Positions 53,436 through 61,491 of a stretch of DNA of 61,670 nt are shown in pieces. Origin of the DNA: JAWLHU01 sp049325315 (lineage in GTDB: Bacteria > Bacillota > Sulfobacillia > Symbiobacteriales > Symbiobacteriaceae); contig JBMONB010000147.1 in assembly GCA_049325315.1 (NCBI GenBank), forward strand, positions 1 to 61,670. The letters run 5' to 3'. The notes beneath the pieces are model-generated. The model saw only the letters and a program-made list of their open reading frames with translations, searched no databases and was not told the origin of the DNA. The translations under genes were made by a program, and so were the position numbers. The number at the start of each line of letters is the position of its first letter. Within the stretch, counting starts at the first letter, position 1.

Positions 53436-54950
53436 ATGATGGGTAGATATGAACCCGGCCTACCCTTGTTTGCACGCGCTGCCGCCCATGGGGAGCGCAT
53501 CGCCATAACTACGGCCGAGGGCAGCTTCACCTACCGGGACTTGCTGAGCGCCGCCACCGCTGTGGCGACCAAGCTCCTGCAGGGAGCAGGCGACCTGGGT
53601 GAACGGCGGGTGGCCTACCTGGTGCCGCCTGGCTTTGCCTACGCCGCCGTTCAGTGGGGGATTTGGCTTGCTGGCGGAATCGCCGTGCCTCTGGCTGTCT
53701 CCCACCCCCCGGCTGAACTGGCCTACGTGCTGGCCGACTCGGACGCCGCGGTGGTAGTGGCTCATCCGGACCTGTCGGAGCGGGTCCAGCCCCTCGCCGA
53801 AGAGCACGGGCGCCGCTTCGTGCTTACCACCGATCTGCTGGGAGAGGGCGAGCCGCCCTCCGAGGTGGCGCTCCCCGATCTTACCCCGGAGGGGCGTGCG
53901 CTGATCATCTACACCAGCGGGACCACCAGCCGCCCCAAGGGCGTTGTCACCACCCACAAGAACATTCAGTCCCAGGTGACCACCCTGATTGAGGCCTGGG
54001 GATGGCAGGCAGACGATCACATCTTGCTGCTCCTGCCGCTGCACCATGTCCATGGGCTGATCAACGTGCTAACCTGCGCCCTGTGGGCCGGGGCGCGGGT
54101 GACGATTCACCCGCGCTTTGACCCGGAGGCGGCCTGGGAGACCATGGCGAGCGGCGACCTGACGCTGTTCATGGCGGTTCCCACGGTCTACAGCCGGCTG
54201 ATTGCCGCCTGGGAGGCAGCTTCGCCGGAGCGCCGGGCAGCCATGTCGGCGGGCTGCGGGAAGATGCGGCTGATGGTGAGCGGCTCGGCGGCCCTGCCGG
54301 TCAGCGTGCTGGAGCGGTGGCGGGAGATCAGCGGCCATGTGCTGCTGGAGCGCTACGGCATGACCGAGATCGGCATGGCCCTCTCCAACCCGCTGGTCGG
54401 GACCCGCCGCCCCGGCTATGTGGGCACGCCCCTGCCAGGGGTTGTCGTCAGGCTGGTGGACGAGCAGGGGCGGGAGGTAGAGCCTGGTACCCCTGGCGAG
54501 ATCGAGGTGAAGGGTGGATCGGTCTTCCTGGAGTACTGGCGCAAGCCCGAGGCCACGCAGGCCGCCTTCCGGGACGGCTGGTTCCGGACCGGCGACATGG
54601 CGGTTGTAGAGGCGGGCGCCTATCGGATCTTGGGCCGGAGCAGCGTGGATATCATCAAGTCCGGGGGCTTCAAGGTCTCGGCGCTGGAGATTGAAGAGGC
54701 GCTTCGTGAGCACCCGGCAATCGCCGAGTGCGCTGTGGTGGGCATCGACGACGAGACCTGGGGGGAGCGGATTGCGGTGGCCGCGGTACTGAGACCGGGG
54801 GCCTCGCTCACCCTGGACGAGCTGCGCCCCTGGGCCGGCGATCGCCTCGCCCCGTACAAGCTTCCCACCAGACTGCTGCCCGTGGTGGAGCTGCCGCGCA
54901 ACGCCATGGGGAAGGTGACCAAACCCGACGTTAAGCGGCTCTTTGTCTGA
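53436..54950 (+). CDS. Acyl-CoA synthetase, MatB/malonyl-CoA-synthetase-like
   Basis: 504 residues of the ANL superfamily. AMP motif IIYTSGTTSRPKGVVTTHKN (about residue 155), LLPLHHVHGLINVLTCALW (PLHHVHG is the block seen in MatB/ACSF3 malonyl-CoA synthetases), ERYGMTEIGMALSNPL, the hinge YRILGRSSVDIIKSGGFKVS and the C-terminal lysine in LPRNAMGKVTKPDV. It would activate a carboxylic acid, perhaps a malonate, to its CoA ester. Start ATG 53436 (a second ATG follows at 53439) after GAGGTGA. It is the last gene of the plus-strand unit. Confidence 0.9.
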   Translation: MMGRYEPGLPLFARAAAHGERIAITTAEGSFTYRDLLSAATAVATKLLQGAGDLGERRVAYLVPPGFAYAAVQWGIWLAGGIAVPLAVSHPPAELAYVLADSDAAVVVAHPDLSERVQPLAEEHGRRFVLTTDLLGEGEPPSEVALPDLTPEGRALIIYTSGTTSRPKGVVTTHKNIQSQVTTLIEAWGWQADDHILLLLPLHHVHGLINVLTCALWAGARVTIHPRFDPEAAWETMASGDLTLFMAVPTVYSRLIAAWEAASPERRAAMSAGCGKMRLMVSGSAALPVSVLERWREISGHVLLERYGMTEIGMALSNPLVGTRRPGYVGTPLPGVVVRLVDEQGREVEPGTPGEIEVKGGSVFLEYWRKPEATQAAFRDGWFRTGDMAVVEAGAYRILGRSSVDIIKSGGFKVSALEIEEALREHPAIAECAVVGIDDETWGERIAVAAVLRPGASLTLDELRPWAGDRLAPYKLPTRLLPVVELPRNAMGKVTKPDVKRLFV

Positions 54951-54964
54951 CTCACAGCCATAAC

Positions 54965-54998
54965 AGCAGGGCCGGGGCGTCCAAGCCCCGGCCCTGCT
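54965..54998. terminator. Bidirectional terminator between two arms of the regulon
   Basis: AGCAGGGCCGGGGC (54965-54978) pairs perfectly with GCCCCGGCCCTGCT (54985-54998). It separates the converging acyl-CoA synthetase and GntR genes. Confidence 0.85.
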
Positions 54999-55009
54999 CT
55001 GCTGTATTC

Positions 55010-55678
55010 CTATAACCGAAAGTCGGTGATCACGCTCAGGATCCGGCTCAGGTCGCTTCGCATGTGCTGCTCCATTACCCGGTCGGCCAGCGCCGAATCG
55101 CGCGACTTCAGCGTGGCCAGAATGCCCAGGTGCTCCACGTGAATCCCCTGAAGCGCCGTCTGATCCAGGGCGCGGATCAGGAGCGCCCGATAGGGCAGCA
55201 GGGGGGCCCTGGCCCGCTCCAGCAGCTCGTCAAGCCGGTCGTTGTATGTCGCGAGATCTACCTGTCGGTGGAAGAGGGAGGTCGCCTCCAGGAACCCGAC
55301 GACGTTCCGCTCCCCCATCGCCGTCTCCGCCCGGCTGAGTGCCTGCTCCATGGCGGAGAGGTCACGCTCGGTGGCCTTCTTGGCAGCCTCAGAGGCGGCC
55401 AGCCGCTCGAGGGCGGAACGGCACAGGTATAGGTTCTGCAGATCGGTGCGGTCAGGTTTGCGGGCGTAGGCCCCATCGTGGGCGGTCACGATCACCAGAC
55501 CATCTCGCTCGAGCTGCCTGATCGCTTCCCTGATCGGCGTCCGGGAGATCGCGAGCATCTCGGCCAACCTGGTCTCAACCAGCCTCTCCCCCGGCGCGAC
55601 ACGGCCCTCCAAGATGGCGGTCCGCAAGGCCGCATAGGCCTGCTCATACAGCGGGCGGCTCCGTTCAACCTGCATCAA
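55010..55678 (-). CDS. GntR/FCD-family regulator of the catabolic regulon
   Basis: 222 residues. GntR winged helix at residues 5-75 (YAALRTAILEGRVAPGERLV, then MLAISRTPIREAIRQLERDG). The helical FCD ligand domain follows (YLCRSALERLAASEAAKKAT; a metal His set in FHRQVDLATYNDRL, EHLGIL and VMEQHMRSD). It is the last gene of the minus-strand unit that starts at the crotonase gene, so it is transcribed from the promoter next to operator site 3. It is the only regulator in the region and therefore the likely binder of the three shared operators. Confidence 0.92.
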   Translation of the reverse strand: MMQVERSRPLYEQAYAALRTAILEGRVAPGERLVETRLAEMLAISRTPIREAIRQLERDGLVIVTAHDGAYARKPDRTDLQNLYLCRSALERLAASEAAKKATERDLSAMEQALSRAETAMGERNVVGFLEATSLFHRQVDLATYNDRLDELLERARAPLLPYRALLIRALDQTALQGIHVEHLGILATLKSRDSALADRVMEQHMRSDLSRILSVITDFRL

Positions 55679-55682
55679 GCAC

Positions 55683-56909
55683 TCACACCTTCACGCCATA
55701 GCCCATGGCTAGTAGTTCGGACAGGTACAGCACCTGTGTCTCACCCCGTCCCAACTGCATCACACAGGAGGGGGAGGATGTTACCACGTAGTTGGCCCCG
55801 GTCTCCCGGAGCGCCGCCGTCTTCACCTGCAGGATCTCGTCGGACAGCTCAGGCTGGGTAATCATCACCGCCCCGGCTCCGCCGCAGCACATGGAGGCAT
55901 TCGTCGCTTCCACGAAGGTGACCCCGGGCACCGCCTGGATCAGCCGGCGCGGCGGCTGGGTGATCTTCAGGTAGTGCCGCATGCTGCAGGGGTCATGCCA
56001 GGTGACCGTCGCCTCCACCGGGTGGGTCATGGGGGTCATGCCGATCTGATCGAGGAAGGCGCTAAGCTCCATGAGCTTGCTCACCATCGCTCGCGCCTCG
56101 TCCTCCTCCGCCGTTCCCTTCAGAATCTCGGGGTAGTCCGCCAGGTGGGCTGTGCAGGAGCCCTCATCACAAATAATAGCATCCACTTCGAGCCCGCGGA
56201 GGTAGGAGATGTTCTTTTTCGCGAGTATTTTTGCACCTTCTGCATCACCGGCGCTGGTGCAGGCCAGGCCGCAGCAGACCGTTTCCGGAATCACCACCTC
56301 CACGCCGTTCCGGCGCAGCACCTCCACCGTCGCCTGGGCCGCCCGCGAGTAGATGAACTCCTTGGTGCAGGAGAGAAAGTAGGCCACCCGGGCACGGGGG
56401 TTGGGGACCGGGGCCGGCTTGCCGATCAGCCCTCTGGCGGTACTTCCAGGAAGGTTCGGCCCGGTCTCTGCCGCCCGGCGGAGCCTCCCCTTCAGGAACT
56501 TGCCGGCCAGGCGCCGCAGCTTGAGCCGCTCCGCCAGATAGCCCAGCCGGGCGACGACGCCCAGCAGCCGGGGGCGGGGGAGCAGCCCCCTCAGGATCAC
56601 CCGCTCCAGCCCGGAGAGCCCACTGCGGGCTACCCGCTCCTGGCGGACGGCATAGACCACATCGTGGATCTGAATCTGGGGCGGACAGGCGTCGATGCAG
56701 GCCCCGCACACTAGGCAGGAGTCGATCGCCTCCATCACCTCAGGATCGGTGAACGCAGCCGTACCCTCGGCCAGATCCTGGGCCAGCGAGACCCGCCCGC
56801 GGGTGACCAACCACTCAAAGCCTGTCACGCGGAAGGTCGGGCAGGCCGACTGGCAGAAGCCGCACTTGTTGCACCGGTCCAACTCCCTTGCGATCTGTTC
56901 GAGCGCCAT
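55683..56909 (-). CDS. glcF: GlcF-like iron-sulfur subunit
   Basis: 408 residues. Two 4Fe-4S motifs: CNKCGFCQSACP (residues about 14-25) and CLVCGACIDACPP (about 65-77). Two CCG domains follow with CCGLACTSAGD and CCGGAGAVMITQ. Together with two FAD-binding proteins just upstream it forms a GlcDEF-type 2-hydroxyacid oxidase that passes electrons toward quinone. Start and preceding stop overlap (TGATG), which indicates tight coupling. Confidence 0.9.
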   Translation of the reverse strand: MALEQIARELDRCNKCGFCQSACPTFRVTGFEWLVTRGRVSLAQDLAEGTAAFTDPEVMEAIDSCLVCGACIDACPPQIQIHDVVYAVRQERVARSGLSGLERVILRGLLPRPRLLGVVARLGYLAERLKLRRLAGKFLKGRLRRAAETGPNLPGSTARGLIGKPAPVPNPRARVAYFLSCTKEFIYSRAAQATVEVLRRNGVEVVIPETVCCGLACTSAGDAEGAKILAKKNISYLRGLEVDAIICDEGSCTAHLADYPEILKGTAEEDEARAMVSKLMELSAFLDQIGMTPMTHPVEATVTWHDPCSMRHYLKITQPPRRLIQAVPGVTFVEATNASMCCGGAGAVMITQPELSDEILQVKTAALRETGANYVVTSSPSCVMQLGRGETQVLYLSELLAMGYGVKV

Positions 56910-57979
56910 CAGCCCTTCCCCCCTCCAATGAAGATCTGGTCGGGGTCGAAGGCCCGACCGACCAGCGCCTCCAGCCTCTCCACCCCGGCAGGCCGGCGCA
57001 GCAGGGCGGGATTCTCCGACTCAACCAGCATGTACCCGCCGAGTCGCTGGGCCAGGTCAGCCAGGCTGGTCAACAGCGACGGGTCTGCAGGCAGCAGCGC
57101 ATGGTAGATACCGCTGCCGGCATGGCCCCGCACCGGGGCGCCACCCGGAAGCGCGCCAACCCACTCCACGCCCCGCGCAGCCGGCAGGCCGGCGCGCACC
57201 GCCACCCGCCCGGGTGGGAGGCTCACCGGCGCACCCCACGGCGCCTTCAACCGGGCGACCCCCTCAAGCAGCAGCTTTCCGCCCGCCCCCTTCAGGACGC
57301 CCTCGGCCCAACCCGTTCGGCGGGGCAGGTCGGCGCGGGTTCCCTCAAGCCCCACCACCAGCCGGCTGCCGTCCAAGGCCAACGCCCCGGGGTTCAACTG
57401 GCTGCGCAGCAACTCCGGCAATGCCCCCAGGGCTGCCACCGGCCCCGCAAACTCGGCCGCCACCACCGCCGTCGCCTCGGGAAGAGGAGCCAGCCGCAGG
57501 GTCGCACCCGTAATGGCGCAGAGTCCTCCCCGACTGCCGATCACCAGCCTGGTCAGGTCAAGACCGGCCACGTTCTTCACCACGCCACTGCCCGTCCGGA
57601 TCAGATCGCCCTGCCCGGTCACCACCTCCAGGCCCAGGACCCAGTCGCGGGCGGTGCCCCGCCCCGTACGCCACGGGCCGCAACTCCCTGTGGCCAGATG
57701 ACTGCCGACCGACTGGTCCGAATCCAGATCCATCGCCGGGGGGTAGAAAAGCCCGTGCTCCAGCAGCTCCGCCTGGAGTTGACCGAGCCGGTAGGAGGCG
57801 GGCAGACTGACGCTCAGGTTCTCCACATCCAGCGACGGGGCGCCCTCCAGATCGCCGAGCCAGAGGGTATCCGAAGCGGGGAAGGAGTCGCGCCCCGCTG
57901 AGGCTGCACCCCGCAACCGCAGTTTTCGCCCCGTCCGGCGGGCCTCCAGCACCGCCGCGGCCACATCGCGTGCCCGCAT
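56909..57979 (-). CDS. glcE: GlcE-like FAD-binding subunit
   Basis: 356 residues. The FAD_binding_4 domain begins RLRGAASAGRDSFPASDTLW; SVGSHLATGSCGPWRTGRGT and TGQGDLIRTGSGVVKNVAGLD are the diagnostic loops of GlcE. The full C-terminal oxidase domain of GlcD is absent, as usual for GlcE. It lies between glcD and glcF with no spacer on either side. Confidence 0.87.
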   Translation of the reverse strand: MRARDVAAAVLEARRTGRKLRLRGAASAGRDSFPASDTLWLGDLEGAPSLDVENLSVSLPASYRLGQLQAELLEHGLFYPPAMDLDSDQSVGSHLATGSCGPWRTGRGTARDWVLGLEVVTGQGDLIRTGSGVVKNVAGLDLTRLVIGSRGGLCAITGATLRLAPLPEATAVVAAEFAGPVAALGALPELLRSQLNPGALALDGSRLVVGLEGTRADLPRRTGWAEGVLKGAGGKLLLEGVARLKAPWGAPVSLPPGRVAVRAGLPAARGVEWVGALPGGAPVRGHAGSGIYHALLPADPSLLTSLADLAQRLGGYMLVESENPALLRRPAGVERLEALVGRAFDPDQIFIGGGKG

Positions 57980-59386
57980 CTATACCCCTCCCGTCCGCAA
58001 CGGAATCTTCTTGCCCGGGTTCATCAGGCCCTGGGGGTCGAAGGCCAGCTTCACCCGGTTCATCAGCGCCAGCTCCGCGGGGCGGAACATGAGCGCCGTC
58101 TGCTCCACCTTGTCCACGCCAATGCCGTGCTCCCCCGTAATGCTGCCGCCCAGGTCGACGCACGCCTCGAGAATCTCCCGGTCGGCAGCCCGGACCCTCG
58201 CCTTCTCCGCCGGATCGCTGGGCCGGAAGGGGATGATCGGGTGCAGGTTGCCGTCGCCCGCATGGGCCACCGTGTAGATCTCCAACCCGTGCCGCTCCCC
58301 CACCGCCAGCACCCGCCGCATCATCTCCACCAGCCGCCCGCGGGGCACGGTGATATCCATCGTCCAGAGAAAACTGCTCTTGCGGGCCAGGCAGGCGTAG
58401 GCGGCCCGTCGCCCCTGCCAGAGGGCGTTCCGCTCCGCCTCATCGCTGGCGACGGAGACCGCGCGGACCCCGTTGCGCCGGCAGATGGCGGCAATCTGTT
58501 CCGCCTGGGCGCCCAGGCCCTCCGGCGGCCCGTCGACCTCGATCACCAGGGCGCCCGCCGCATCGCGGGGCAGTCCGGCATCCATGGAGTCCTGGATCAC
58601 GTTGATAAACGGGTTGTCGATCAACTCCAGCGCTGCCGGCACAATCCGGGCGGCGATGATCTCCGAGACCGACCGGACGCAGCTCTCCAGGTCGTCGAAG
58701 ACGGCCAGGATCGTGCTGGTGGCCTCCGGCAGCGGAATGACGTTCAGGATCACCTTGGTCACAATCCCGAGCGTCCCCTCCGAGCCCACCACCAGGGCGG
58801 TCAGATCAAGCCCCGGGTACCCCTCCGCCTCGCCGCCCACCGTGACGATCTCGCCGTCGGGCAGAACCAGTTCCACGCCGCGAATGTGGTTGACCGCCAC
58901 GCCGTACTTCACGCAGTGCGGCCCGCCCGAGTTCTCCTGGCAGTTCCCGCCGATGGTGGAGACCTTGTGGCTGGATGGGTCGGGTGGGAAGAAGAGACCG
59001 TGGGGCGCCAGCGCCTCCTGAACGGCGAGGTTGGCCACACAGGGCTCCACCACCGCCCGCCGGGAGACCGTGTCGATGGAGAGAATCCGGTTCAGCCGCT
59101 GCATCGCCATCACGACGCCGCCCGTCGTCGGGATCGTGCCCCCGCTCACGTTGGTGCCTGCCCCGCGGGGCACCACCGGCAGGGAGTAGCGGGCGGCCAG
59201 CCTCATGGCCGCGGCCACCTCCTCGGCGCTGCCGGGAAAGAGCACCAGCCCCGGCAGATGCTTCTCCGCCGTGGCATCGTACGAATAGGTGAGCCTGTCG
59301 CGCAGGGCGCTCCGCACCCAACGCTTCCCCAGCAGTTCCTCAAACTCCCGGACCACCTCAGCCGTTATCTGTCCACCGGCAGCCAT
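57980..59386 (-). CDS. glcD: GlcD-like FAD-linked 2-hydroxyacid oxidase
   Basis: 468 residues. FAD-binding loops LPVVPRGAGTNVSGGTIPTT and STIGGNCQENSGGPHCVKYG; C-terminal oxidase domain with YTVAHAGDGNLHPIIPF (metal/substrate His) and GGSITGEHGIGVDKV. The family oxidises glycolate, D-lactate, D-2-hydroxyglutarate or related acids. The stop abuts the glcE start. No glycolate pathway genes are nearby, so the substrate may be a 2-hydroxyacid made by this regulon. Confidence 0.92.
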   Translation of the reverse strand: MAAGGQITAEVVREFEELLGKRWVRSALRDRLTYSYDATAEKHLPGLVLFPGSAEEVAAAMRLAARYSLPVVPRGAGTNVSGGTIPTTGGVVMAMQRLNRILSIDTVSRRAVVEPCVANLAVQEALAPHGLFFPPDPSSHKVSTIGGNCQENSGGPHCVKYGVAVNHIRGVELVLPDGEIVTVGGEAEGYPGLDLTALVVGSEGTLGIVTKVILNVIPLPEATSTILAVFDDLESCVRSVSEIIAARIVPAALELIDNPFINVIQDSMDAGLPRDAAGALVIEVDGPPEGLGAQAEQIAAICRRNGVRAVSVASDEAERNALWQGRRAAYACLARKSSFLWTMDITVPRGRLVEMMRRVLAVGERHGLEIYTVAHAGDGNLHPIIPFRPSDPAEKARVRAADREILEACVDLGGSITGEHGIGVDKVEQTALMFRPAELALMNRVKLAFDPQGLMNPGKKIPLRTGGV

Positions 59387-59392
59387 GCGGCA

Positions 59393-60166
59393 TCACTCGC
59401 CCTTCCATTCGGGCCGGCGCTTCTCCAGGAAGGCAGCGACCCCTTCCTGAAAATCCCGGCTGTTATAGCAGGTGGCAACCAGATCATCGCCGGTCCCTGT
59501 GTGCTGCATACCGGACAACCTGCGGATCGCCTCCTTGCTCACCTGCACCGTCAGGGGCGCAGCGGCGGCAATCTCGCCGGCCAGTTCGCTCACCCGTGCC
59601 CCCAGCCTCTCCGGCTCCGCCACCTCGTGCACCAGCCCGGCGGTCAGCGCCTCCCGGGCGTCCACCATGCGCCCAGTGTAGACCATCTCCCGGGCCCGGG
59701 CTGCGCCCACCAGGGCGATAAGGCGGGCGTAGTTGTTCATGGAGAGGCAGTTGCCCAGCCGCACCGTCGGGACGCTGAACCGGGCATTGGTGGCAGCGAT
59801 CCGAATGTCGCAGGCGGCCGCGATCACCATTCCACCCCCGACGCAGTAGCCCTCTATGGCGGCGATCACCGGCTTTCTTACCCGCTCCAGCCGGTCGATT
59901 ACGCCATCGATCCGCTGCTCGTAGTCGATCCCAGCCTGGGGGTTGCCGTGAAACTCACGGAACTGGCTGATATCGGTTCCCGCCACAAACGCCTTGCCTC
60001 CGGACCCCCGGATAATGGCCACGCGGATCTGTGGGTCTTGGTCCAGCTCATCGCATATCTCCACCAGGCGCCGGTACATCGCCCAGGTCATAGCGTTCCG
60101 CTGCTCTGGACGGTTGATGGTGATCGTCGCCACGAACCCCTCCCGATCCAGAAGAATCTCATTCAT
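59393..60166 (-). CDS. Crotonase-superfamily protein lacking both hydratase glutamates
   Basis: 257 residues, normal length. Oxyanion-hole blocks are AFVAGTDISQF (about 58-68) and IEGYCVGGGMVIAAACD (about 100-116), and the C-terminal EGVAAFLEKRRPEW is typical. The two catalytic glutamates of enoyl-CoA hydratase (in GGGCELA and PEI of the rat enzyme) are Val (GGGMVIA) and Thr (VPTVRLG) here. It therefore should not hydrate enoyl-CoA by the standard mechanism; decarboxylase, isomerase or other crotonase chemistry is possible. It heads the glcDEF-GntR unit, next to operator site 3. Confidence 0.88.
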   Translation of the reverse strand: MNEILLDREGFVATITINRPEQRNAMTWAMYRRLVEICDELDQDPQIRVAIIRGSGGKAFVAGTDISQFREFHGNPQAGIDYEQRIDGVIDRLERVRKPVIAAIEGYCVGGGMVIAAACDIRIAATNARFSVPTVRLGNCLSMNNYARLIALVGAARAREMVYTGRMVDAREALTAGLVHEVAEPERLGARVSELAGEIAAAAPLTVQVSKEAIRRLSGMQHTGTGDDLVATCYNSRDFQEGVAAFLEKRRPEWKGE

Positions 60167-60191
60167 CTAGTTATCCCCCTTTGCGAAACGC

Positions 60192-60207
60192 TGTGTACTG
60201 TATACAA
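60192..60207. promoter_or_regulatory. GntR-regulon operator, site 3
   Basis: On the minus strand this reads TTGTATACAGTACACA, 15 of 16 bases identical to site 2. It lies between divergent units. On the plus strand it overlaps the -10 (TACAAT, 60203-60208) of a promoter with TTGCGA at 60181-60186 and a 16-bp spacer. Confidence 0.75.
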
Positions 60208-60288
60208 TAGAATTCAAGACAGACATGCTCTTCCCCTTCTTCGGAAGGGTAGAGCCAGTCAGTTAGTTTGCCGATGGGGGGGCTCACC

Positions 60289-61440
60289 ATGGTTCAGCAG
60301 GCCCTTGCCGGGCTGCGCGTGATCGATATGACACAGGTGATGGCCGGTCCGTTCTGCACGATGCTCCTCGCAGACCTTGGGGCTGACGTCATCAAAGTAG
60401 AGCCGCCTGCAGGGGACTCCTCCCGCAAGATGGCGGGGGGTAAGAATGGGAACAGTCCGGCCTTTCAGGGGGTGAACCGGGGGAAGCGCGGCCTGGTGCT
60501 GGACCTGAAGTCGGCGGAGGGTCGGGAGAGGCTGCTGGCCCTGGTGCAGGAGGCCGACGTGCTGGTCGAGAACTACCGTGCCGGTGTCATGGAGGATCTC
60601 GGGCTTGGCTACGAGGCACTGAAACAGATCAACCCGGGCCTGATCTACTGCTCGATCTCGGGGTTCGGACAGACCGGACCCTACAGGCAGCGCGGGGGCT
60701 TTGACCTGATCGCCCAGGGGATGTCCGGCATCATGAGTGTCACCGGCGAGCCTGGTGGTGCTCCTGCCAAGTGCGGCCTTCCGATCACCGACCTGGGGGC
60801 AGGTCTCTTCGGTGTCTACGGCATTCTGGCAGCCTATATCTATAAGCTCCGGACGGGGAAGGGGCAGCATGTGGACACCTCCCTCCTGGATGCCGGGGTA
60901 GCGCTGTCGATCTGGGAGGCCGCGCAGTACTTCTCCGGGCAGGGGGTGCCGGAGCGGATGGGCTCGGCCCACCGGATGACCGGGCCATACCAGGCGGTGC
61001 GTTGCTCAGACGGCTATCTGAATGTGGGCGCGGCCAATCCGACCAACTGGGAGCGGCTGGCCCGGACCCTGGGGCTGGAGCACCTGATCGGCCGGCCAGA
61101 GTACGCGACCGACACCGACCGGGTCAGGAACCGGAAGGAGCTGGCCGCCGAAATCGAGGCGGTCACCGCGGGCAATACCCGGGCGCACTGGATGCAGCTC
61201 CTGGATGAGGCCGGAGTCCCCTCGGGGCCAATCCTTACCTACGATGAGGTCTTTGCCGATCCGCATGTGCAGGCTCGTGGGCTGGTGGTCGAGGTGGAAC
61301 ACCCGGCCATGGGGCGGGTCAAGGCGCTGGGGCATCCGGTCAAGTTCTCGGAGACCCCGGCTGAGGACGCCCGGCCCGCTCCCCTCCTGGGCCAGCACAG
61401 CGGAGAGATCCTGGGCGGGCCCGGCTGGAAGCCCCGGTAG
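60289..61440 (+). CDS. CaiB/BaiF-family (class III) CoA-transferase
   Basis: 383 residues from ATG 60289 after a GGGGGG site; a TTG seven codons earlier lies before that site. Family blocks: LRVIDMTQVMAGPFCTMLLA, LGADVIKVEPP, NRGKRGLVLDLKSAEGRE, and GFGQTGPYRQRGGFDLIAQG, whose Asp is the catalytic residue. It moves CoA between carboxylic acids. It is divergent from the crotonase unit, sharing operator site 3, so it belongs to the same regulon. Confidence 0.93.
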   Translation: MVQQALAGLRVIDMTQVMAGPFCTMLLADLGADVIKVEPPAGDSSRKMAGGKNGNSPAFQGVNRGKRGLVLDLKSAEGRERLLALVQEADVLVENYRAGVMEDLGLGYEALKQINPGLIYCSISGFGQTGPYRQRGGFDLIAQGMSGIMSVTGEPGGAPAKCGLPITDLGAGLFGVYGILAAYIYKLRTGKGQHVDTSLLDAGVALSIWEAAQYFSGQGVPERMGSAHRMTGPYQAVRCSDGYLNVGAANPTNWERLARTLGLEHLIGRPEYATDTDRVRNRKELAAEIEAVTAGNTRAHWMQLLDEAGVPSGPILTYDEVFADPHVQARGLVVEVEHPAMGRVKALGHPVKFSETPAEDARPAPLLGQHSGEILGGPGWKPR

Positions 61441-61456
61441 CATTCGCCCATAAGTC

Positions 61457-61481
61457 AGGCCCCGGGCATCGCCCGGGGCCT
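61457..61481. terminator. Bidirectional hairpin between converging genes
   Basis: AGGCCCCGGGC (61457-61467) pairs perfectly with GCCCGGGGCCT (61471-61481) between the CoA-transferase and the aminotransferase. It lacks a T run. Confidence 0.65.
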
Positions 61482-61491
61482 CTGATCGCTC

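Noticed and set aside
59393..60166. Calling the crotonase an enoyl-CoA hydratase.
   Set aside because: Both catalytic glutamates are replaced, so only the superfamily can be assigned.
61457..61481. Mobile-element end or att site.
   Set aside because: A symmetrical hairpin between two converging genes is adequately explained as a bidirectional terminator.
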